A DNA stretch of 64,000 bases, taken from positions 1 to 64,000 of the forward strand of contig JAQVDP010000019.1 in NCBI GenBank assembly GCA_028698335.1, written 5' to 3'. A program made the position numbers and the translations under genes. Below the pieces are notes generated by a model that was not told the DNA's origin, made no database searches, and saw nothing but the letters and a program-made list of their open reading frames with translations. Shown here piece after piece: positions 21,075-29,312 of the stretch. This DNA is from Nevskiales bacterium. Its GTDB lineage: Bacteria > Pseudomonadota > Gammaproteobacteria > Nevskiales > Nevskiaceae. How positions within the stretch are numbered: position 1 is the stretch's first letter; each line of letters opens with the position of its first letter.

Positions 21075-22523
21075 ATGGTTTACGACGAAAACTGGGAAGC
21101 GGTGATCGGGCTCGAAGTCCACTGCCAGCTTCTGACCAAGACCAAGATCTTCTCCGGCGCCTCGACCACCTACGGCGCCGCGCCGAACACCCAGGCCGAC
21201 GCGGTCACGCTGGGCCTGCCCGGCGTGCTGCCGGTGCTCAACGCCACCGCGCTGCAGATGGCGGTGAAGTTCGGCCTGGCGGTCGACGCGCAGGTCGCCG
21301 AGCGCTGCGTGTTCGCGCGCAAGCATTACTTCTACCCCGATCTGCCCAAGGGCTACCAGATCTCGCAGTACGAGCTGCCGATCGTCGCCAACGGCCATCT
21401 CGACATCGAGCTGGGCGAGGGCCAGATCAAGCGCATCGGCATCACCCGCGCGCACATGGAAGAGGACGCCGGCAAGTCCCTCCACGAGGGTTTCGTCGGC
21501 GCCAGCGGCATCGACCTCAACCGCGCCGGGACGCCGCTGATCGAGATCGTCTCCGAGCCGGACATCCGGACTGCCGCCGAGGCGGTGGCCTACCTCAAGA
21601 AGCTGCACCAGCTGGTGGTCTATCTCGGGATCTGCGACGGCAACATGCAGGAAGGCAGCTTCCGTTGTGACGCCAACGTATCCGTGCGTCGCCGCGGCAC
21701 CGAGAAATTCGGCACCCGCACCGAGACCAAGAACGTCAACTCGTTCCGCTATGTCGAAAAGGCGATCGAATACGAAATCGGCCGCCAGATCGACGTGATC
21801 GAGTCCGGTGGCACGATCGTGCAGGAGACGCGCCTGTTCGATCCCGGCACCGGCGAGACGCGCTCGATGCGGACCAAGGAAGACGCCAACGACTACCGCT
21901 ATTTCCCGGATCCGGACCTGCTGCCGGTCGTGGTGACGACCGATGACATCGAGCGCGTGCGCGCGACGATGCCGGAGCTGCCGGAAGCCAAGCGCAACCG
22001 TTTCATGGAGCAGTACGCGCTGCCCAAGTACGACGCCACGGTGCTGACCGGCGAGCAGGCGCTGGCGGATTACTACGAGGCCGTGGTCAAGGCCTCGGGC
22101 GCCGATCCGAAGATCTGCTCGAACTGGATCACCACCGATCTGCTCGGCGCGCTGAACAAGATCGGCAAGGACATCACCGAGTCGCCGGTTGGCGCCGAGA
22201 TGATGGCCGGCCTGATCGCACGCATCGTCGACAAGACCATCTCCGGCAAGATCGCCAAGGATGTGTTCGAGGCGATGCTCGCGGGCGAGGGCACGGCGGA
22301 CGAGATCATCCAGGCCAAGGGGCTGGTGCAGATCACAGACGAGTCGGCGATCGAGAAGGTGATCGACGAGGTGATCGCGGCCAATCCCGCGCAGCTGGAG
22401 CAGTACCGCAGCGGCAAGGACAAGCTGTTCGGCTTCTTCGTCGGTCAGGTCATGCGTGCCAGCCGCGGCAAGGCGAACCCGGACGCGGTCAACCGGCTGC
22501 TCAAGGACAAGCTGGCCGGCTAG
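21075..22523 (+). CDS. gatB: Asp-tRNA(Asn)/Glu-tRNA(Gln) amidotransferase subunit B
   Basis: 482 residues with the N-terminal synthase domain ([56 protein letters not shown]) and the C-terminal tRNA-binding YqeY-like domain ending in [11 protein letters not shown]. It activates the tRNA-bound Asp or Glu with ATP and receives ammonia from GatA. The TAG stop (22521-22523) is formed by the first bases of the left arm of the palindromic element that follows, which is unusual. Confidence 0.97.
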   Translation: MVYDENWEAVIGLEVHCQLLTKTKIFSGASTTYGAAPNTQADAVTLGLPGVLPVLNATALQMAVKFGLAVDAQVAERCVFARKHYFYPDLPKGYQISQYELPIVANGHLDIELGEGQIKRIGITRAHMEEDAGKSLHEGFVGASGIDLNRAGTPLIEIVSEPDIRTAAEAVAYLKKLHQLVVYLGICDGNMQEGSFRCDANVSVRRRGTEKFGTRTETKNVNSFRYVEKAIEYEIGRQIDVIESGGTIVQETRLFDPGTGETRSMRTKEDANDYRYFPDPDLLPVVVTTDDIERVRATMPELPEAKRNRFMEQYALPKYDATVLTGEQALADYYEAVVKASGADPKICSNWITTDLLGALNKIGKDITESPVGAEMMAGLIARIVDKTISGKIAKDVFEAMLAGEGTADEIIQAKGLVQITDESAIEKVIDEVIAANPAQLEQYRSGKDKLFGFFVGQVMRASRGKANPDAVNRLLKDKLAG

Positions 22524-22793
22524 GGCCAGTTAACGCTATGGACGATCGTTGCGTTGCTACCGGAAATCGCACCAGGCACGGCGCGGACCGCCGGCCTTGG
22601 TTGCTCCAAGGCGAAGGTTCGCAACGCCGCATGGCGCGATTTCCCGCGCAACCCGGATGGGACGGGGCGGTATTGGCGCAGTGCGGTGTTGCCAGTCGCT
22701 TGCTTGGAACCACCAAGCGGCGCGGCTGGCGCCTTGCCCTGCGCCAATACCCCCTCCGTCGCAACGATTGCCATCGTGTTAACAGGCCCTAGC
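22519..22793. mobile_element. structured palindromic element (MITE-like), gatB-hslO gap
   Basis: Outer arms at 22519-22551 and 22761-22793 are inverted repeats of about 32 bases: GCTAGGGCCAGTTAAC pairs with GTTAACAGGCCCTAGC, and CGATCGTTGC with GCAACGATTG. Inside are two further arms. GGAAATCGC (22562-22570) pairs with GCGATTTCC around 22636-22644 and encloses CCTTGG-N5-CCAAGG (22595-22611). A perfect 13-base pair GGTATTGGCGCAG (22669-22681) / CTGCGCCAATACC (22739-22751) encloses GCTTGG-N5-CCAAGC (22702-22718). The whole can fold as a cross or cloverleaf. TA flanks both GGGCC ends, compatible with TA target duplication. It has no plausible gene. A short form lies at 5372-5454. Confidence 0.8.
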
Positions 22794-22802
22794 GGCGTCG
22801 CC

Positions 22803-23672
22803 ATGTCGAACCAGTTGCACGAGTTTCTGCTGCCGGAGCTGGGCGTGCGCGGCGCCGTGGTCGAGTTCGATCACGGCATCGATGCCATGCTCGGTTCGCG
22901 GCCGTATCCCGTCGCGGTTCGTACGCTGCTGGGGCAGGCCCTGGCGGCGATGCCGCTGATGGCCGCCAACACCAAGTTCGAAGGACGGATGAGCCTGCAG
23001 TTTCGCGGGCACAACGCGCTGTCGATGCTGGTCGCGCAGATCGAGGCGGGCCTGCAGGTGCGGGCGATGGCCAAGGCCGAGGACCACGCCGAGGGCGACT
23101 TCCAGGCGCTGATGCACGGGGGCCAGCTCGGCTTGCTGCTGGAGCCGGCCAACAGCGATCGCAACTACCAGGCGCTGGTGCCGATCGAGGGGCACAGCCT
23201 GGCCACGGCGCTGGAGGGCTACTACGAGCGTTCCGAGCAGATTCCGTCGAAGCTGGTGCTGGCCGCCGGCGACGGTGTGATCCGCGGCATCGTCATCCAG
23301 CGCCTGCCGCTGGGCGAGAAGGCGAGCTCCGTCGAAAACTGGGAGCACGTCTGCGCCCTGTTCGCGACGCTGGGCGAGGCCGAGCTGCTGGCGGTCGATG
23401 CGCTGACCATCCTGCGACGACTGTTCCACGAGGAGACCGTTCGCGTATTCGAGCCGCGGCCGGTGGCGCTGACCTGCCGCTGCAGCCGGCAGAGCATCTC
23501 GATCATGCTGCTGTCGCTCGGAGAGGCCGAATTGCAGGACCACCTTGCCAGCCATCCGAACGTCGACGTGACCTGCGAATTCTGCGGGCAGCGCTATCTG
23601 TTCACGCGCGACGATGTCGACGAGCTGTTCCTGCGCGCGCGGACCCAGCCCGAAAGCCCGACACGTCACTAG
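22803..23672 (+). CDS. hslO: redox-regulated chaperone Hsp33
   Basis: 289 residues. The N-terminal substrate-binding domain is followed by the zinc redox switch CxC (Cys225, Cys227) and CxxC (Cys258, Cys261), the four cysteines that release zinc and form disulfides under oxidative stress to activate the holdase. The ATG at 22803 starts only ten bases beyond the palindromic element and lacks a good Shine-Dalgarno sequence. The open frame continues back into the element, but those residues are not family-like. Confidence 0.95.
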   Translation: MSNQLHEFLLPELGVRGAVVEFDHGIDAMLGSRPYPVAVRTLLGQALAAMPLMAANTKFEGRMSLQFRGHNALSMLVAQIEAGLQVRAMAKAEDHAEGDFQALMHGGQLGLLLEPANSDRNYQALVPIEGHSLATALEGYYERSEQIPSKLVLAAGDGVIRGIVIQRLPLGEKASSVENWEHVCALFATLGEAELLAVDALTILRRLFHEETVRVFEPRPVALTCRCSRQSISIMLLSLGEAELQDHLASHPNVDVTCEFCGQRYLFTRDDVDELFLRARTQPESPTRH

Positions 23673-23683
23673 GATCTGCGCCC

Positions 23684-24142
23684 ATGATCGTTCCGCGGTA
23701 TTTGATCGCCGCGTCCCGGATCGCCGGGGCCGGGCAGGGGCTGTTCCTGGACGAAGCGATTGAACGCGGGCGCGTCATCATCGCGCCCGACAACGTCCAT
23801 ACCGTCTGGACCGAATCCCGGTTGCGCCGCTATGCGCCGGATTCACGCGAAGTCGAGTCCAGCGTGCGCTGGTTCGAGGACCGGTTCTCGCTGACGCCGG
23901 AATGGACCGACGAGTGTTACGTCAACCACTCGTTCACGCCGACCGCGCTGTGGCATCTGGGATTCATCTTCGCGCTGGAGGATCTGGCCGCTGGCACCGA
24001 GGTCACGATGGACTATCGCGACGTCATCGGCGACGGCGAGGAGATGCCCTTCGTGGACGGCGTCACCGGCCAGCCCATCGTCGGCTCGCCGTGGGCGGAT
24101 GTGGTGCGCCGCACCGCGACGCGGCTGGCCGGTCTGTTCTGA
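23684..24142 (+). CDS. SET domain-containing protein
   Basis: 152 residues, essentially one SET domain (lysine methyltransferase fold). The start VPRYLIAASRIAGAGQGLFLDEAIERG is the SET opening. YVNHSFTPTALWH corresponds to the NHS/C motif that binds S-adenosylmethionine, and GTEVTMDYRDVI is the closing Tyr-containing motif. Post-SET cysteines are missing. The substrate cannot be predicted; bacterial SET proteins of this short type are scarcely characterised. It starts 11 bases after hslO, so it is probably co-transcribed with it. Confidence 0.85.
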   Translation: MIVPRYLIAASRIAGAGQGLFLDEAIERGRVIIAPDNVHTVWTESRLRRYAPDSREVESSVRWFEDRFSLTPEWTDECYVNHSFTPTALWHLGFIFALEDLAAGTEVTMDYRDVIGDGEEMPFVDGVTGQPIVGSPWADVVRRTATRLAGLF

Positions 24143-24242
24143 CCCGGCGGTTCTGACCCGGAATTCCGCAGCGGCGGCCGCGGGCCGCTCATCCAAACCG
24201 CCGGGTGTGCCGTAAGAGGAGCAAATCCCTCCTGCGCGCACC

Positions 24243-25073
24243 ATGTCCTTCATCGTCATCCTGTTGTGGATCGCCGTCCTGGCCGTCGCCGCGAAGACCG
24301 TGGCGTGGCTGATCCAGAGGCGCAGCGGCAACGCCGGCATCGTCGACGCCATCTGGGCCTGGACCCTGGGCGGGTCGGCCCTGGTATGGGCCTGCGCCGG
24401 CACCGGTGATCCTTTCCTGAGGGGAATGATGGCGGTGATGGGCGTCGCCTGGGGCGGTCGCCTCGGCTGGCACTTGTGGCAACGCAATCACGGTCAGCCC
24501 GAGGACTGGCGTTATGCGCAGTTGCGCGCACGCTGGGGCCGGCGGGCGGATCGCAACATGTTCTGGTTCTTCCAGTTCCAGGTGCTGTTCACGCTGGCGT
24601 TGTCGGCTTCGGCCTTCGCGCCGGTGACGTATGCGACCGTTTCCCCGGGGCCGGTCTGGATCGGACTCGCGCTGGCGATCTGGCTCACGGCGGTGCTCGG
24701 CGAGTCCGTGGCCGATCGGCAGCTGCGCCGCTTCCGTGCCGATCCGCGCCGCCATGGTCAGGTGTGCCGTGACGGCCTGTGGCGCTACTCGCGCCACCCC
24801 AACTATTTCTTCGAGTGCCTGCACTGGTGCGCCTACGTCCCGCTGGCGGTGGGTGGGGCCGGCTGGCCGTGGACCCTCGCTGCGCCGGTGGTCATGGCGT
24901 TCCTGCTGCTGAGGCTGTCCGGGGTCCCGCTGCTCGAGGCCGAGATGATCCGGCGCAAGCCCGGCTACGCCGACTACGTGCGGCAGACCAATGTCCTGGT
25001 GCCGTGGTGGCCGCGAGGCGACAGTGCGCCGCGCCCGGCGTCCGGATGCACCGACACCTCCCAAACGAAATGA
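24243..25073 (+). CDS. DUF1295 membrane protein (steroid 5-alpha-reductase-like)
   Basis: 276 residues with about seven hydrophobic helices. The C-terminal part has RDGLWRYSRHPNYFFECLHW, the conserved motif of DUF1295 proteins, which are related to steroid 5-alpha-reductase and isoprenylcysteine methyltransferase folds. Such proteins are predicted lipid reductases, unproven here. The cyclopropane-synthase-like gene follows 18 bases later with AGGAGA before its ATG, so the two form an operon and probably act on the same lipid. An AGGAG/CTCCT inverted repeat (24217-24233) lies just upstream of the start. Confidence 0.88.
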   Translation: MSFIVILLWIAVLAVAAKTVAWLIQRRSGNAGIVDAIWAWTLGGSALVWACAGTGDPFLRGMMAVMGVAWGGRLGWHLWQRNHGQPEDWRYAQLRARWGRRADRNMFWFFQFQVLFTLALSASAFAPVTYATVSPGPVWIGLALAIWLTAVLGESVADRQLRRFRADPRRHGQVCRDGLWRYSRHPNYFFECLHWCAYVPLAVGGAGWPWTLAAPVVMAFLLLRLSGVPLLEAEMIRRKPGYADYVRQTNVLVPWWPRGDSAPRPASGCTDTSQTK

Positions 25074-25091
25074 TGACGACAGGAGAGCGCC

Positions 25092-26150
25092 ATGAACACG
25101 ATTGATCTATGTGAACGCGGTTGGATTCCCGATCGCCTTGCCCGAGTCGGGATGCGGCGGCTGATGCAGCAGCGTCTGGTCGATGCATCGATGGGGGACG
25201 ATGAGCAGCGCGCCGAGCGCCTCGGTCGCTTCGTCGAGGAATTGCGCGCTTCTCCCATCGCGATCGAGACCCAGGCGGCCAACGCCCAGCACTACGAGGT
25301 GCCCGCGGAATTCTTCCACCTGCACCTCGGTCCGCAGCTCAAATACTCCTGCTGCCTGTATCCGACCGGCCGCGAGACGCTGGCGCAGGCCGAGACGGCG
25401 ATGCTGGATCTGTATGCGGAGCGCGCCGAGCTGGTCGACGGGCAATCCATGCTCGATCTCGGCTGTGGCTGGGGCTCGCTGTCGCTGTGGCTGGCGCGGC
25501 GCTATCCGAACTCGCGCGTCGTCGGGCTGTCCAACTCGCACGGTCAGCGTCGTTTCATCGAGCAGCGTGCGCGGGCGCAGGGACTCGGCAATCTGACCGT
25601 CCTGACCGGAAACGTGGTTGATTTCGAAATGCCGCAGGCGCAACTCGCAGAGGGATTCGACCGTGTGCTGTCGATCGAGATGTTCGAGCACATGAAGAAT
25701 TACGGCCAGCTCCTCGCCAAGATCGCCGGCTGGATGCGGCCGGACGCCCGTCTGTTCGTCCATATCTTCGCCCACCGCTCGCTGGCGTATCACTTCCAGG
25801 ACGCCGACCAGAGCGACTGGATGAGTCGCTACTTCTTCACCGGCGGCACGATGCCGAGCGAGGACCTGCTCGCACATTTCCAGGACGATCTGACGTTGCA
25901 GCAGCGCTGGTGGGTCAGCGGCCTCCACTACGAACGCACGGCCAATCACTGGCTCGCCGCGATGGACGAGCACAAGGCGCAGATCATGCCGGTCTTCCGG
26001 CAGACCTACGGCGACAGCGCGGCGGTCTGGTTCCAGCGCTGGCGCATGTTCTACATGGCCGTTGCGGAGCTGTTCGGCTTCGGCGAGGGCAACGAGTGGG
26101 GCGTCGGGCACTACCGCTTCGTGCGCAGTCCGTCCGGAGTGAGCCAGTGA
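25092..26150 (+). CDS. cyclopropane-fatty-acid-synthase-like SAM methyltransferase
   Basis: 352 residues of the class I methyltransferase fold. NAQHYEVPAEFFHLHLGPQLKYSCC is the substrate-binding opening shared with cyclopropane synthases and mycolic acid methylases. LDLGCGWGSLSLWLARR (near 118) is the SAM-binding loop and SIEMFEHMKNY follows. Length is slightly below canonical Cfa (about 382) and the N-terminus differs, so it may modify a particular unsaturated lipid rather than being the housekeeping Cfa. It overlaps the next gene through GTGA at 26147-26150. Confidence 0.88.
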   Translation: MNTIDLCERGWIPDRLARVGMRRLMQQRLVDASMGDDEQRAERLGRFVEELRASPIAIETQAANAQHYEVPAEFFHLHLGPQLKYSCCLYPTGRETLAQAETAMLDLYAERAELVDGQSMLDLGCGWGSLSLWLARRYPNSRVVGLSNSHGQRRFIEQRARAQGLGNLTVLTGNVVDFEMPQAQLAEGFDRVLSIEMFEHMKNYGQLLAKIAGWMRPDARLFVHIFAHRSLAYHFQDADQSDWMSRYFFTGGTMPSEDLLAHFQDDLTLQQRWWVSGLHYERTANHWLAAMDEHKAQIMPVFRQTYGDSAAVWFQRWRMFYMAVAELFGFGEGNEWGVGHYRFVRSPSGVSQ

Positions 26151-26971
26151 CATCGGGCGCGGGCCGGTGGCTGGCCCTGGGCGCGGCGGCACTGACCCTC
26201 GTGCTGGGGGGCGGCCCGGCGTGGGCCCAGGATGCCGCGGCGACGCCGGCGGACGGTGAGCGCCGCTTCTACGGGTACGCCTACGATCTGAAGACGGATC
26301 GCTATCTGTATACCGAGGTTCATCGCCAGACCGTCGCCGATGGGCGCTGGGTGGGCGGCACGATCGAGTACTTCGCCGCCGACGGCCGGCGCATCGGGGG
26401 CAAGACCCTGGATTTCTCCGACGACCCCTTCATTCCGACGTACCGCTTCGAGATGCCCGGCCTCGATTACGTCGAGGCCATCACCGACAGCCGCGGACCG
26501 ATCACGATGCGGCGGCAGAAGGGCGATCGCGTGGCGACCGAACAGTTGCCCAAACGCGAGCCGATGTGCGCCGATTCGGGGTTCCACAGCCTGCTGGTCG
26601 ACCGCTTCGACGCGCTGATGGCGGGGCAGACGGTAGCGTTCCGGATGGCGGTGGCCGGCAGTCTCGACGCGTTCAGGTTCAAGGTCCGCCGCATCGACGA
26701 CACCCGCTTCGAAGGGCGCAGCGCGGTCCGGTTCCGGGTCGATCTCGATTCGCTGCTCGGCCTGCTGGTCGATCCGCTGGTGCTCACCTACGACCCGCAG
26801 ACCCGGCGTCTGCTCGAGTACCGCGGCCTGTCCAACGTCCTGGATCCGGCGACCGGCGACGCTTACGTGGTGCGGATCGCTTACTATGCCCAGACGCCGC
26901 CGGAGGTGGCGGCGCTGCCACCCCTGAACCCGGATCTGTCGTGCGAACGAGCTCAGTCGTCTGTCTGCTAG
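26147..26971 (+). CDS. uncharacterised secreted protein of the lipid-modification cassette
   Basis: 274 residues if the GTG at 26147 is used, which overlaps the preceding TGA and places a signal peptide (GRWLALGAAALTLVLGGGPAWA) exactly at the N-terminus. The mature part is beta-rich: FYGYAYDLKTDRYLYTE, GGTIEYFAADGRRIGGKTL, FRFKVRRIDDTRFEGRSAVRFRV. There are three cysteines, one in PMCADSG and two at the C-terminus ([11 protein letters not shown]). I do not recognise a named family; a lipocalin-like lipid-binding fold is possible but unproved. Overlaps on both sides tie it to the methyltransferase and thioredoxin-like genes. Confidence 0.8.
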   Translation: MTSGAGRWLALGAAALTLVLGGGPAWAQDAAATPADGERRFYGYAYDLKTDRYLYTEVHRQTVADGRWVGGTIEYFAADGRRIGGKTLDFSDDPFIPTYRFEMPGLDYVEAITDSRGPITMRRQKGDRVATEQLPKREPMCADSGFHSLLVDRFDALMAGQTVAFRMAVAGSLDAFRFKVRRIDDTRFEGRSAVRFRVDLDSLLGLLVDPLVLTYDPQTRRLLEYRGLSNVLDPATGDAYVVRIAYYAQTPPEVAALPPLNPDLSCERAQSSVC

Positions 26972-28296
26972 CGCTGCTGATGGCGCCCCTGATGCCGGCG
27001 CCGGCGGCCGTTGCCCCGTCGGCTGGCGCCGGCGCCGGGAGCGCTGCCCTGGATCAGGCCCTGGATCAGGCGCAGGCGCGCAAGGCCGCGGTGCTGATCG
27101 ATTTCCACGCGCCCTGGTGTTACTCCTGCTATTTCATGGCGCGTGACGTGCTCAACGGGGCGGAGTGGGACGCCGTGCGCAAGCGCGCGGTCGTGATCGA
27201 GCAGGACGTCGACTCGCCCGCGGGAGCCGCGTTGCAGCAGCGCTGGCAGATCAAGGCACTGCCGAGCTACCTCGTGCTCGATGCGCAGGGCAACGAGCTG
27301 GGGCGCATTCTCGGCGAGCAGACGCGGGACGACTTCTACGCACGGCTCAACGCGCTGCTGGACCGGGGCGGGGATCTTGAGGCCCTGGCGCGGCAGGCGC
27401 GCGAGGGCGGCCCCGGCGCGGTCGCATCGGCCCGGGCGGTGCTGACCGCGTATCTCTCGCGGCAGGATGCCCAGGGCGGTTTGGGCTGGTACGAGGGGCT
27501 GCCCACCGCGGCGCGGCGGCAGCTCGACGACGATGCCGACGCGCAACTGCTGCTGGCGCGGCTGCGCCTGCTCGACGATGCCCAGCGCAAGGATCGCTGG
27601 GCCTGTGTCGTCGACGGCGAGGCGGTGCTGGCCGGCGCTCTGGGCTGCGAGCGCCCCTACGCATTGCAGCGGTACATGGGCTGCATTGCCAACGGCGAGT
27701 CCGATGTGCGGACCCTGCTCGGTGCGCAGCGTCCGGCCATGGACACGCTGGTGGAGCGGGGCGCATTCAGCGCCGGCGGGTGCGCCGACCAGCGTTCGGT
27801 CGTGCTGGCCGCGGCCGATCTGTATCAGGCGCTCGGCGATGCCGACGCCGAGCGCAAGCTTCTGGAGCGTGCGATCGAACAGACGCGCGCCCGCGTCGAC
27901 GGCAGGATCGGCGACAACCGCAATCTCGACGACAACCTGCGCGTGTTCATGGCGCGTGCCGGCGATCGTGTCGGCGTCGACAGCCGCCTCGACCGGCTGA
28001 TGCTGCAGCTGATCCAGGCGTATCCGGACGACTACGTCTACGCATACCGGTACGGGCGTGCGCTGGTCGAGCAGGATCAGGCGCAGAAGGCGCTGCCCTG
28101 GCTGGCGCAGGCGGCCACCCGGGCCTATGGCGCGAACCGCCTCACCGTCGCGCACTGGCGCGCCAAGGCCCTGCTGGCGCTCGGTCGGCGCAAGGAGGCC
28201 GGCGCCGTGGTCGCCGAGGCGCTCAAGGCCAATGGGCCGTGGTTCCCGGAGCAGGCCCGGGAGCTGAAGGCGCTGCTATCATCGGCGTCCTCCTGA
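26941..28296 (+). CDS. secreted thioredoxin-fold protein with TPR-like C-terminus
   Basis: 451 residues from the GTG at 26941, giving a signal peptide ([21 protein letters not shown]). The thioredoxin domain has [10 protein letters not shown] with redox Cys60 and Cys63 and a likely cis-proline in ALPSYLVLD. The WCxxC spacing resembles the C-terminal domain of DsbD and related periplasmic reductases. The C-terminal 150 residues are helical and repeat-like ([40 protein letters not shown]), suggesting two or three TPRs. It overlaps the preceding secreted-protein gene by 31 bases, so the products may interact; reduction of that protein's cysteines is a possible job. Confidence 0.82.
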   Translation: MRTSSVVCLLALLMAPLMPAPAAVAPSAGAGAGSAALDQALDQAQARKAAVLIDFHAPWCYSCYFMARDVLNGAEWDAVRKRAVVIEQDVDSPAGAALQQRWQIKALPSYLVLDAQGNELGRILGEQTRDDFYARLNALLDRGGDLEALARQAREGGPGAVASARAVLTAYLSRQDAQGGLGWYEGLPTAARRQLDDDADAQLLLARLRLLDDAQRKDRWACVVDGEAVLAGALGCERPYALQRYMGCIANGESDVRTLLGAQRPAMDTLVERGAFSAGGCADQRSVVLAAADLYQALGDADAERKLLERAIEQTRARVDGRIGDNRNLDDNLRVFMARAGDRVGVDSRLDRLMLQLIQAYPDDYVYAYRYGRALVEQDQAQKALPWLAQAATRAYGANRLTVAHWRAKALLALGRRKEAGAVVAEALKANGPWFPEQARELKALLSSASS

Positions 28297-28348
28297 CTTT
28301 GAGTCGCGCCCGCAGCGTCGCTGCGGTGCCACGACCCGTGATGCCCCG

Positions 28349-29230
28349 ATGACCACCGCCTTCGAAACCACCGCGCGCCTGTTGATCACCTGTCCCGACC
28401 GGCCGGGCATCGTCGCGGCGGTCAGCGCGTTCATGTTCGCGCATGGGGCCAACATCACCGAACTCGACCAGCATTCGACCGATCCCAGCGGTGGACGCTT
28501 CTTCATGCGGCTGGAGTTCCAGACGCCCGATCTCGACATGTCCCGGGACGCGTTGCGCCAGGCATTCGCACGCGAGGTCGCCGACCGCTTCGGCATGGAC
28601 TGGCACATCAGCTATGCCGCTGACCGGCAGCGCATGGCGATCCTGGTCTCGCGGCACGACCATGCGCTGATGGAGCTGCTGTGGCGCTGGCAGCGTGGCG
28701 AGTTGCCGGTCGACATCCCCGTGGTCATCTCCAACCACGACGACCTGCGCGCCGAGGTCGAGCGTTTCGGCGTGCGGTTCGAGCATGTTCCGATCGATGC
28801 GGCGACCCATGCCGACGCCGAGGCGCGCATGCTCGATCTGCTCGGTGAACGGGAGGGCGCGTTGCCGGACCTGATCGTGCTCGCGCGCTACATGCGCATC
28901 CTGTCGGCGTCCTTCGTCGAACGGATGCCCAACCGCATCATCAACATCCACCATTCCTTCCTGCCGGCCTTCGTCGGCGCCGATCCGTATCGCCAGGCCT
29001 CCGAGCGGGGCGTCAAGCTGATCGGCGCGACCGCGCATTACGTGACCTCGGACCTGGATCAGGGGCCGATCATCGAGCAGGACACCGCGCGGGTGTCGCA
29101 CCGGCACGAGATCGACGACCTGCGTCACCTCGGCAGGGATCTGGAGCGACAGGTGCTGGCGCGCGCGGTGCGCTGGCATGTCGAGGATCGTGTCATCGTC
29201 GACGGCAACAAGACCATCGTCTTCGCCTGA
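28349..29230 (+). CDS. purU: formyltetrahydrofolate deformylase
   Basis: 293 residues. An N-terminal ACT domain (about 9-85, [20 protein letters not shown]) is followed by the formyltransferase-type hydrolase domain with Asn199 and His201 in [11 protein letters not shown] and Asp237 in LDQGPII. It releases formate from 10-formyl-THF, balancing the one-carbon pool for purine synthesis. Fifty-two bases separate it from the thioredoxin-like gene. A bidirectional terminator follows. Confidence 0.95.
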   Translation: MTTAFETTARLLITCPDRPGIVAAVSAFMFAHGANITELDQHSTDPSGGRFFMRLEFQTPDLDMSRDALRQAFAREVADRFGMDWHISYAADRQRMAILVSRHDHALMELLWRWQRGELPVDIPVVISNHDDLRAEVERFGVRFEHVPIDAATHADAEARMLDLLGEREGALPDLIVLARYMRILSASFVERMPNRIINIHHSFLPAFVGADPYRQASERGVKLIGATAHYVTSDLDQGPIIEQDTARVSHRHEIDDLRHLGRDLERQVLARAVRWHVEDRVIVDGNKTIVFA

Positions 29231-29265
29231 GTCCCGCGTCCGTGCCGCGGATCGGCGGGACTCGC

Positions 29266-29295
29266 AAAAAAGCCCTCCGTGACGGAGGGCTTTTT
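29266..29295. terminator. bidirectional intrinsic terminator, purU / acyl-CoA ligase
   Basis: Six A's precede GCCCTCC (29272-29278), loop GTGAC, GGAGGGC (29284-29290) and five T's. Because it lies between the convergent purU and acyl-CoA ligase genes and carries A and T tracts on either side, it can serve both strands. Confidence 0.92.
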
Positions 29296-29312
29296 CGGTC
29301 CGGCGATGCGCT

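Noticed and set aside
22554..22802. N-terminal extension of Hsp33 through the palindromic element
   Set aside because: The 83 extra codons are the element itself; the family start is at 22803.
22501..22804. Small overlapping frames on both strands within the palindromic element
   Set aside because: They mirror each other because the DNA is palindromic, and none has a ribosome binding site.
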